Source of the DNA: Oscillospiraceae bacterium
GTDB taxonomy: Bacteria > Bacillota > Clostridia > Oscillospirales > Ruminococcaceae
NCBI GenBank assembly: GCA_017399625.1
Contig: JAFQBT010000096.1
Span: forward strand, 1-60,464
DNA: 60,464 nt
Direction of reading: 5' to 3'
Below are positions 15,901 to 21,391 of the stretch, piece by piece. The notes beneath the pieces were generated by a model that was given only the letters and a program-made list of their open reading frames with translations, was not told the DNA's origin and searched no databases. Within the stretch, counting starts at the first letter, position 1, and every line of letters starts with the position of its first letter. The position numbers were made by a program, and so were the translations under genes.

Positions 15901-17416
15901 CAATCCGAGCACCGGCGGTTTCGTTGCGGTTTATATCGAAATGGAAACCGGAGGCATTACAAGAATTTCCTATGATGGAAGGCTTATCATAACCGGCGAA
16001 GGTTATGAAAACGCAAGCGTTTTCGACGGCGAAATCTGCAGAAAGGTTTTCTCCGATATCCGGCTTCTTGCTGAAGAAAATATTGAGGATTCGGAAGAAT
16101 ATTGCGAAGGAGAAGCAAACCCTGCCATCGGTTACAATTTATATGCCGATGTCTATTCCGGCGAAGCACCGAAGGGAAAATATATCCCGAAAGGGGACGT
16201 TCTTCCGAAGAATATCGTCTGGGCAGACGCAGAGCAGAAAAAATACTGCGAAGACCTTATCGACAGCATTGACCTTGGCCTTGCGAGCGCTTTCATGGTC
16301 GGAAGCTATGCGGATGAATATATAAGAGTCGGAATCGGAAGGGAACAGGCGAATGCCCTTCTCAATATCCTCAAAGATACAAATCTTGTTGTAAGCGCAC
16401 CGAAAAATCCGGATATGCCCCTTCCGACGGAAATCCATATTGTGATGGAATCCGGCGATTATATAAAAATCGTATGGGATACCGGATGCTTCACCCTTTA
16501 CCGCAAGGGCGACGAAAACGCCTATCGCTTTGACGCAAGCCGGATGAAAGAATTTTTCATAAAATTTTCCAACCTTGCGGACAGCTATTTTATCCAGGGA
16601 GCGGGAACCCAGTCCCAGTTTCCCAGCGAACCCGTTGATGACTGGACCGGAACAAACTACGTTATCCCCATGAACGTTGAAACCGTTGCAACGATTTTCA
16701 ATAACACCGAAAAAACCGCGGTTACCGCTTCTTCCGCAACCAACGATCTGCTCAGAAGCCTTCTCAGCCGGAAGAATTTTGTAAAGCGGCTTGACGATGA
16801 ATCCATGAACGAACTTGGAAAACCCCTTTCCGGAATCGATGCGGTTGAATTTGCAAGAACCTCCGACGGAAAGAAATATACTTTCTATCTTTATGAAAAC
16901 GGCTTTGTATTAAGCGGAAGCGCAGTTCCGGAAAGCGAGAAAAACCAGGCCTGGATTGTTTATGAACGTCCGGGATTATATTTCCTTGAAACGGCAGAAA
17001 CGGAATTCAGCGAAAGCGAAAAGGTTATTCCCTATTGGTTCGGACTTGTTAACGAGAAAAATATCCTTGAAATCCATGCGAAACATCAGAATCTCACAAG
17101 AGGATATGCCCCGGGAAATAATCTTGAAACGGATTTTGTCAAGGAAATTGTAAAGCGCATAAGAAATATCAGCGTTTCCTCAAAAGCGGAAAAATTCTTC
17201 GGAAACGAACTTCCGGAAGTCAGCGGCGACCAGGTTGTTCTGACGGTCGAATTCAACACCTGGACGAAATATTCCGTAATCCTCACGAGAACCGAAGTCA
17301 TTATGGTTTCAAGCGATATGAACTACGGTCTGCGCTATAAAACCGATATCGACGGCTATGATTATTTCCTCGATTTCGCAACGAAGGAAGACCCGATAAA
17401 CGCCGTTAACGGATAA
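12932..17416 (+). CDS. Giant M56 (BlaR1-like) membrane protease with a 1,150-residue extracellular region
   Basis: 1,494 residues from GTG 12932 (GAGGTG 7 bases upstream). Residues 1-300 form the M56 core with transmembrane helices near 5-25, 35-52 and 130-150, the zinc motif HECTH at 210-214 and 'MEVSCDEAVL' downstream. A fourth helix lies at about 310-330. The outside part has an Ig-like domain (about 350-455), an uncharacterised stretch (460-680), a DUF6273-type domain (690-877; 'ITWENSDIRRWLNEDFIESA', 'GIRPAIWINV'), then about four diverged copies of a 110-130-residue repeat (930-1490). No penicillin-binding SxxK domain is present, so the signal is not a beta-lactam by this evidence. The length is about 2.5 times that of classical BlaR1. 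It probably cleaves BlaI-1. Confidence 0.85.
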   Translation: MIVDLYLKVLNLSISAIPLMAALLALRLIFKKAVPRKVFYIAWAFVFLRLMVPFSLESNLSFFNIVPEAEVVEENVGTSVVFVKNESERVEFPVFVNPGRDNPNVDMPYHSAITGEIVTGPVITTVPMDKNQILGTVWIFGTGALLLFGIIGYFAVLRKLKFESIEYTDKIRLSEFFRTPVVCGLIKPKIILPMNFDLDDEAKVASVISHECTHIRRGDNLWRLLATFTLYVHWFNPLVWICYNAFIRDMEVSCDEAVLSGAKNDIRTEYAESLVALAGNGTNPLYGGVLSFGECAVKERVKCIMNFKKTTLLIVIICVAAAVALGVIFLTNPSAGKNENTADISVVPAEGTEISYSKENGIEMEAVITNNGKKTIWVDSATIVQAEIDGEEKFAGAFGSGGVLMLKAGESALFCGDIPMDSFEGNFAFNLPEGRYTLRRAVFFDEALTPTDVYAEYSFEIRENNSLETAEDIVAFAKENPDLLGLIENPAHYDNSIDSYRTTMHWEKYKEANPGIPDVVVQFFYLYHSAFVTLEVPDFSELDKETGNFYRMEQYLKYHVARERIESGDDYVTDFELKIEKESGEYGTFVYSCQFDYKHKSGGESGGVERWKFVLIENPETGKEEIELFEWVQKGYGGLYPGLENIFDDIRMRYYPHHNENYDLIANIGIVELMLENGFFENPNRPSVGNRKGDIVTFGNYNGELEWLVIGEGEGKLLLITKDCIEALPYHENRKKITWENSDIRRWLNEDFIESAFSEEERMMISETVLKNPDNKRMFGAIGGNSTTDMVFLLSHDEVLEYFPDGWNIYTEPTPAAEKNLFKDITDGREYWWWWTRSPGLGQDMATIVNGVTFGIGDDGIPVEYKCGIRPAIWINVSGGTSSAKGYPETKANFSSDFSGKIVSGEVANKFIPSKDFSNDEVLAASNKAEHYGNSINNICSGKAETVIKGITLIVQPSDKDYVVEMDMETAKAIMSMLGEMEIRSTTESVNPSTGGFVAVYIEMETGGITRISYDGRLIITGEGYENASVFDGEICRKVFSDIRLLAEENIEDSEEYCEGEANPAIGYNLYADVYSGEAPKGKYIPKGDVLPKNIVWADAEQKKYCEDLIDSIDLGLASAFMVGSYADEYIRVGIGREQANALLNILKDTNLVVSAPKNPDMPLPTEIHIVMESGDYIKIVWDTGCFTLYRKGDENAYRFDASRMKEFFIKFSNLADSYFIQGAGTQSQFPSEPVDDWTGTNYVIPMNVETVATIFNNTEKTAVTASSATNDLLRSLLSRKNFVKRLDDESMNELGKPLSGIDAVEFARTSDGKKYTFYLYENGFVLSGSAVPESEKNQAWIVYERPGLYFLETAETEFSESEKVIPYWFGLVNEKNILEIHAKHQNLTRGYAPGNNLETDFVKEIVKRIRNISVSSKAEKFFGNELPEVSGDQVVLTVEFNTWTKYSVILTRTEVIMVSSDMNYGLRYKTDIDGYDYFLDFATKEDPINAVNG

Positions 17417-17434
17417 ACGAAAGAGGTGTTATTC

Positions 17435-18775
17435 ATGCTTAAAAAACTTCTTGCAGTTCTGATTGCAATACTGATGTTCTGTTCCTGCGGAATGCAGGAA
17501 AAACCGGAAATTCCGGAAACGGAACCGCCCTCTGTTCCCGAAGCAGAAAATCCGGTTGTTCCGGAGGAAGAAAACCCCGTAACCTCCGAACCGGATGAAC
17601 AGAAACCGGTTTCCGGCGGATTCGAAGCCATAGAAGAATCCTATTATTACAAACCCGCGGAAGGCGAAAATATTTCCGTATCCGACCCTTATAAATTCCT
17701 CGAAGAAGGATTTTTTCTTGATACCGGAAAGCTTATCGAAATGTTTACCACAAACACTGGTTCAAGGGACGAAATGCTTTCCCTCTGCGATAAAATCATT
17801 GCGAAAAAATCGCTTTTGAATTTTACCGTCAGTACGGAGCAATTTTATACCGTTCTTGAAAATTCCGCCGGGGAAGAAGCCGCCTATGTTGTTCTGGAAA
17901 AAGAAGGCTTTACCGTTGTGGAACTTGGCGAACTCGGCGAAGTCCGGAGAGATCTGGTGCTCACTCCTGAAATAAAGGAACAGATTTCCGCAAAAATACC
18001 CGACATTTCAAAAATAAAAATGACCTATTGCCTTATTGAGGGTTTTGCCGCCGGAACGATTTTAAGCGACGGAAAAAACGAATATTTCATCGAAACAGCC
18101 GAAAGCATGATGAGCATCGGACTTATCGAGGTGGGAAAACTTTATTCCGTAACGGAACTTGCGGAAATAATCAAAGCAAATATCGACAGCATTTTTGAGC
18201 CGGAAGAAGTTTGTGAAGAAAACCCCGCCACAGCAAAACCGGTGATTTATCTCTATCCCGAAAAGGAGACCGAGGTGACCGTAAAACTCGATTTTGACGG
18301 AAGAATAACTTATACCTATCCCACACTCAATAACGGCTGGAAGGTCCTTGCAAGGCCTGACGGCACACTTACAAACCTTGCGGATAATTCCACCCATTAC
18401 TACCTTTTCTGGGAAGGCACCGCAAGACCGGAATGGACTTATGAAAAAGGCTTTGTTGTAAAAGGCAGCGAAACCGAAAGCTTCCTCCGGGAAAACCTTG
18501 CAAAAATGGGCCTTACCCCAAGGGAATATAACGATTTTATAACCTATTGGGTGCCGAGGATGCAGGAAAATCCCTATAACCTCATTTCCTTCTCCGGCGA
18601 TGAATATTCCGAAATCGCAAAGCTCACCGTTGACCCCGAACCGGACAGCCTGATAAGAATCCATATGGTCTGGAAGGCGCTTGATGAACCAATCGAAATC
18701 GAACCGCAGGTTCTTCCGACCTTTGAAAGAAAAGGATTCACCCTTGTTGAATGGGGAGGAACGGAAATTTATTAA
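17435..18775 (+). CDS. Lipoprotein with a conserved C-terminal 'KPVIYLYPE' domain
   Basis: 446 residues. The signal peptide ends 'ILMFCSC' and is followed by a Pro/Glu spacer. The C-terminal 200 residues start with 'AKPVIYLYPEKETEVTVKLD' and include 'GWKVLARPDGTLT' and 'YYLFWEG', a widespread bacterial domain of unknown function that I recognise from many Firmicutes surface proteins. The middle region (90-265) is unrecognised. It lies 18 bases after the M56-1 gene and is probably in the BlaI-1 operon, so it is a candidate output of that switch. Confidence 0.75.
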   Translation: MLKKLLAVLIAILMFCSCGMQEKPEIPETEPPSVPEAENPVVPEEENPVTSEPDEQKPVSGGFEAIEESYYYKPAEGENISVSDPYKFLEEGFFLDTGKLIEMFTTNTGSRDEMLSLCDKIIAKKSLLNFTVSTEQFYTVLENSAGEEAAYVVLEKEGFTVVELGELGEVRRDLVLTPEIKEQISAKIPDISKIKMTYCLIEGFAAGTILSDGKNEYFIETAESMMSIGLIEVGKLYSVTELAEIIKANIDSIFEPEEVCEENPATAKPVIYLYPEKETEVTVKLDFDGRITYTYPTLNNGWKVLARPDGTLTNLADNSTHYYLFWEGTARPEWTYEKGFVVKGSETESFLRENLAKMGLTPREYNDFITYWVPRMQENPYNLISFSGDEYSEIAKLTVDPEPDSLIRIHMVWKALDEPIEIEPQVLPTFERKGFTLVEWGGTEIY

Positions 18776-18787
18776 AAAGGAGAAATC

Positions 18788-19129
18788 ATGAAAGATCCCA
18801 TTGCTTCAACTTTTTCAAAAATCCTTTATTATTTTCTGCCGGTCTTTTTTGCAGCGCTGACGTTTTTTATCAGTTTTGAAGAGCGGGAATTTCCCTGGCT
18901 CTGGTGGGGATATATCCTGTTCCTGTTTTTCGGTTCGCATCTGCTCGATAAAGGAAAAATCCTCGGAATGGTGCCGGGAATCCTCCTTGGAATTTACGTG
19001 ATACTCGATGATTTAAAGCCGCATGTCGGTCCGACTGTGGCATGGATCGGAATAGTACTGATAATTTATTATCTGATCTGCGGAATCCATGTTTTTATCA
19101 GAAAGCGAAAAGCGGCAAAAAATATCTGA
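18788..19129 (+). CDS. Small integral membrane protein, paralogue of the next gene
   Basis: 113 residues, mostly hydrophobic, with three to four likely membrane helices ('FLPVFFAALTFFISF', 'WGYILFLFFGSHLL', 'IGIVLIIYYLICGIHVFI') and a basic tail. The stretch 'VPGILLGIYVILDDLKP' is nearly the same in the next gene, so this is a local duplication. The RBS AAAAGGAG lies 7 bases before the ATG and 12 bases after the previous stop, so it is probably the last gene of the BlaI-1 operon. Function unknown. Confidence 0.75.
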   Translation: MKDPIASTFSKILYYFLPVFFAALTFFISFEEREFPWLWWGYILFLFFGSHLLDKGKILGMVPGILLGIYVILDDLKPHVGPTVAWIGIVLIIYYLICGIHVFIRKRKAAKNI

Positions 19130-19135
19130 AAAACA

Positions 19136-19163
19136 TGAAACGAAACCCGGGATTTTTGCTACT
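19136..19163 (+). promoter_or_regulatory. Putative ECF-type promoter (site B)
   Basis: TGAAAC (19136-19141), 16 bases ending GGGATTTTT, then GCTACT (19158-19163) and TAATATATGGGAGGTG. It aligns with sites A, C and D and drives the second small membrane protein. A -35 of TGAAAC is the classical ECF element. Confidence 0.6.
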
Positions 19164-19184
19164 TAATATATGGGAGGTGAAATT

Positions 19185-19541
19185 ATGAAAAGCCGCATTG
19201 CTTCTTATATATCAAAATTGCCGCGCTATGTCCCTTCAACGGCGATGCTGCTGCTCATAATTTTCCTTTGCGTTTCGCTGGGGGAATATTCGTTCAAGCC
19301 GCTGGTGATCCTTTATCTGCCGCTTCTTGCAAGCGATTATTTCCTCGATAACGGCAAAAGCCTTGGAGCGGTTCCGGGAATACTTTTCGGAATATATTCC
19401 ATTCTTGATGATTTAAAGCCGCCGAGGGTCGGCCCTTCGACCTTTGAAATCGGCGTCGCTCTGATAATTTATTACGCGGTCTGCGGAATCCGGGTTTTTA
19501 TAAAAAACCGAAAAACCGCAAAAAAACAATTGAAAGCCTGA
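19185..19541 (+). CDS. Small integral membrane protein, paralogue of the preceding gene
   Basis: 118 residues from ATG 19185, preceded by GGGAGGTGA; the in-frame ATG at 19170 would sit on the ribosome-binding region and is less likely. It has three or four membrane helices and 'VPGILFGIYSILDDLKPP', matching its neighbour. Unlike that neighbour it has its own ECF-like promoter (site B), so the two copies are probably expressed under different conditions. Function unknown. Confidence 0.75.
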   Translation: MKSRIASYISKLPRYVPSTAMLLLIIFLCVSLGEYSFKPLVILYLPLLASDYFLDNGKSLGAVPGILFGIYSILDDLKPPRVGPSTFEIGVALIIYYAVCGIRVFIKNRKTAKKQLKA

Positions 19542-19565
19542 AACAAAAGACGATTTTTTGCGACT
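19539..19565 (+). promoter_or_regulatory. Putative ECF-type promoter (site C)
   Basis: TGAAAC (19539-19544, overlapping the TGA stop of the membrane protein), 15 bases with GACGATTTTTT, then GCGACT (19560-19565) and TTATATATGGGAGGTG. The block from the T-run to the RBS is nearly identical to site B, so promoter and RBS were duplicated together. Confidence 0.6.
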
Positions 19566-19587
19566 TTATATATGGGAGGTGGAACAG

Positions 19588-19785
19588 ATGCTTACAATGC
19601 TTAAAAATCTTAGAAGAGAAAGAAAAATGACCCAGGGAAACCTTGCGGAGGTTTTTCATATTTCACAGACCTCCGTCAGCAAATATGAAAACGGCGAGGC
19701 TGTTCCGGATCTCGAAATGGTTGTAAAAATGGCGGATTTCTTCGGCGTTTCGCTGGATGAATTTGTGCTCAGAGAAGCAAAATAA
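19588..19785 (+). CDS. Minimal Xre-family HTH regulator (Xre-1)
   Basis: 65 residues containing only the Cro/C1-type helix-turn-helix: 'LKNLRRERKMTQGNLAEVF', 'HISQTSVSKYENG', 'LEMVVKMADFFGVSLDEFV'. ATG 19588 is preferred over 19558 because GGGAGGTGG precedes it by 7 bases. There is no sensor domain, so it probably acts as a constitutive repressor or needs a partner. It has a near-copy at 35449. Site C lies just upstream and a terminator just after. Confidence 0.88.
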   Translation: MLTMLKNLRRERKMTQGNLAEVFHISQTSVSKYENGEAVPDLEMVVKMADFFGVSLDEFVLREAK

Positions 19786-19792
19786 AACCGAT

Positions 19793-19826
19793 AAAAGCGC
19801 ACCCAATCCGTGCGGTGCGCTTTTTT
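19793..19826 (+). terminator. Rho-independent terminator after Xre-1
   Basis: AAAAGCGCAC pairs with GTGCGCTTTT and ends in six T. The surrounding sequence (AAATAAAACCGATAAAAGCGCA) is repeated before the blaI-2 terminator near 20790, showing that this intergenic region was duplicated. Confidence 0.9.
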
Positions 19827-19837
19827 GAAAAGAGATT

Positions 19838-19853
19838 TTTTACAAATGTAAAA
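19838..19853 (+). promoter_or_regulatory. BlaI-type operator TTTTACAAATGTAAAA
   Basis: A perfect dyad with core TACA-AA-TGTA, matching the TACA-N2-TGTA form known for BlaI/MecI operators. It lies 52 bases before the following lipoprotein gene. A related site, TACAAACGTA, sits in the corresponding place before blaI-2, so this lipoprotein is a candidate BlaI-2 target. Confidence 0.65.
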
Positions 19854-19904
19854 TTTTTTAATAAAAAACTGCCGACTGTTTTGTCCGAAAAAGGAGAGAT
19901 GAAA

Positions 19905-20774
19905 ATGAAAAAACTGCTTGCATTAGTTATTGCCCTGCTCATGCTCTGCGCATGTGCTCCGGAGGAACAGGAAAAACCTTTTGTTCCGGAAGAACCCCAA
20001 AGCGAAACGGAAATTTCCGAACCGGAAGAAACGAAAAATCCTGTTTCTGAAGAGCAGAACGAGCCTTCTCCTGAAGAAGATGCCGCTTTACAGGAATGGG
20101 TCGAAAGCCTTGAACCTATTGAAGTTTATGATACAAAAAAAGTATATCCGTGGGTTATCGGAGAAATTTTTGAAATCATAATGGAATCCGAACCGGAAGA
20201 AAACAAAGCAACTGAGCTGAAAAACATCGAAGTCTGCGGCGGAGAAAACGAATTTTTTGTTGATTACACATATTCCTGTAAGGCAGAAGATCCCGGACAT
20301 CTTTTAATAAGAGTCAGAATGAACAATGACGGACTTTACACTCTTGTTGCGCGCGGAGGCGGTCCGCTTGGATACGGACTTCAGAAAACGGATATAACTC
20401 TTGACGATATTGTGCTTCGTCTGGAAAATGCGGTTGATATTACTTTGGAGGAAATTGTTTCCCTCGAAATTCAGTATCGCAATTATGAAGAAATCAAATC
20501 CGCAGTATTTAAAGACGAAGAGGCAAAGAAACTGGCAGCCACATTGTTTGCTGTTGAAATTGCGCAGTTCGACGAGAAAAAATTCAATCCCGTAACCGGC
20601 GGAGATACAAAATATATTATCGAAACCGCCGACGGAACAAGGATTGAAATAGTCGATAACGGAAGCATTACCGTCGGTGACGGTGAAAAATATTCGCAGC
20701 AATATTTGCTTATTGATACCGATTACAGCCTTGATATTCCGGAAAATGCCGTCTGGAATGTAACGAAGCAATAA
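19905..20774 (+). CDS. Lipoprotein sharing a repeat domain with the M56-1 ectodomain
   Basis: 289 residues from ATG 19905 (AAGGAGAG at the right distance; ATG 19899 is too close). The lipobox is LCAC, followed by a Glu/Pro-rich spacer (20-65). The C-terminal domain (about 195-285) has 'EEAKKLAATLFAVEI', 'NPVTGGDTKYII' and 'DNGSITVGDGEKY'. This parallels 'METAKAIMSMLGEMEI', 'NPSTGGFVAVYI' and 'YDGRLIITGEGYE' in repeat 1 of the giant M56 protease, so the two are homologous. A BlaI-type dyad lies upstream. Function unknown. Confidence 0.78.
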   Translation: MKKLLALVIALLMLCACAPEEQEKPFVPEEPQSETEISEPEETKNPVSEEQNEPSPEEDAALQEWVESLEPIEVYDTKKVYPWVIGEIFEIIMESEPEENKATELKNIEVCGGENEFFVDYTYSCKAEDPGHLLIRVRMNNDGLYTLVARGGGPLGYGLQKTDITLDDIVLRLENAVDITLEEIVSLEIQYRNYEEIKSAVFKDEEAKKLAATLFAVEIAQFDEKKFNPVTGGDTKYIIETADGTRIEIVDNGSITVGDGEKYSQQYLLIDTDYSLDIPENAVWNVTKQ

Positions 20775-20798
20775 CCCAAAAATCAAAATAAAACCGAT

Positions 20799-20834
20799 AA
20801 AAGCGCATCTCCCATCGGGCGATGCGCTTTTTTT
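20799..20834 (+). terminator. Rho-independent terminator
   Basis: AAAGCGCATC pairs with GATGCGCTTT around TCCCATCGGGC and is followed by a T tract. It is similar to the terminator at 19793. Confidence 0.9.
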
Positions 20835-20846
20835 AAAATAATTTTC

Positions 20847-20905
20847 TACAAACGTAAAAATATTTCCAAAAAACTGTTGACAATATCATTGTACGGATGT
20901 ACAAT
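20847..20905 (+). promoter_or_regulatory. BlaI-2 promoter with operators
   Basis: TTGACA (20877-20882), 17 bp, TACAAT (20900-20905) is a strong promoter. The dyad ATTGTACGGATGTACAAT (20888-20905) covers the spacer and the -10. An imperfect TACAAACGTA (20847-20856) lies upstream of the -35. The half-site differs from that of BlaI-1 (GACTA), so the two repressors should not cross-regulate. Confidence 0.83.
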
Positions 20906-20944
20906 AATGGTATCTTAGACAGTAGTAAAAAGGAGATTTTTAAA

Positions 20945-21364
20945 ATGACTGAAAAAAAAGAACTTGTTCATCTTCCGAACGCAGAACTCGAAATCATGAT
21001 GGCCATCTGGGAAGCAAAAAAGCCCGTCACCCGCATGGAAATCGATTCTGAAATCGCCGCAAAAAACTGGCAACCCACAACCGTCCTCAAGTTCCTTTCC
21101 CGCCTTACCGAAAAAGGATTCCTTTCCTGCGAACGCCCGGAGGGTGTTAAAACAAATATCTATACCGCCCTTGTTTCCGAAGAGGAATATCTTGAATTCG
21201 AAAGCAAAAGCGTGCTCGGAAAATTCTGCGGACGCTCGGTAAAATCCCTTGTTGCAAACCTCTATGAAAACAACACCATCAACGACAGCGAACTTGACGA
21301 ACTCCAGAAATTTATCGAAAGTGCGAAACAAAAACGCCGAAAAAAGACACTATATATAATATAA
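20945..21364 (+). CDS. BlaI/MecI/CopY-family repressor (BlaI-2)
   Basis: 139 residues from ATG 20945 (AAAAGGAG upstream). The winged helix is 'LPNAELEIMMAIWEAKKPVT', 'NWQPTTVLKFLSRLTEKGFL' (closer to classical BlaI than BlaI-1 is), followed by a helical C-terminus. A dyad sits on its own promoter, and the M56-2 gene begins 27 bases downstream. It is expected to repress this operon, and perhaps the 19905 lipoprotein, until cleaved. Confidence 0.92.
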   Translation: MTEKKELVHLPNAELEIMMAIWEAKKPVTRMEIDSEIAAKNWQPTTVLKFLSRLTEKGFLSCERPEGVKTNIYTALVSEEEYLEFESKSVLGKFCGRSVKSLVANLYENNTINDSELDELQKFIESAKQKRRKKTLYII

Positions 21365-21391
21365 TTAAAATTTCGGTAAAGGAGGCAGAAA

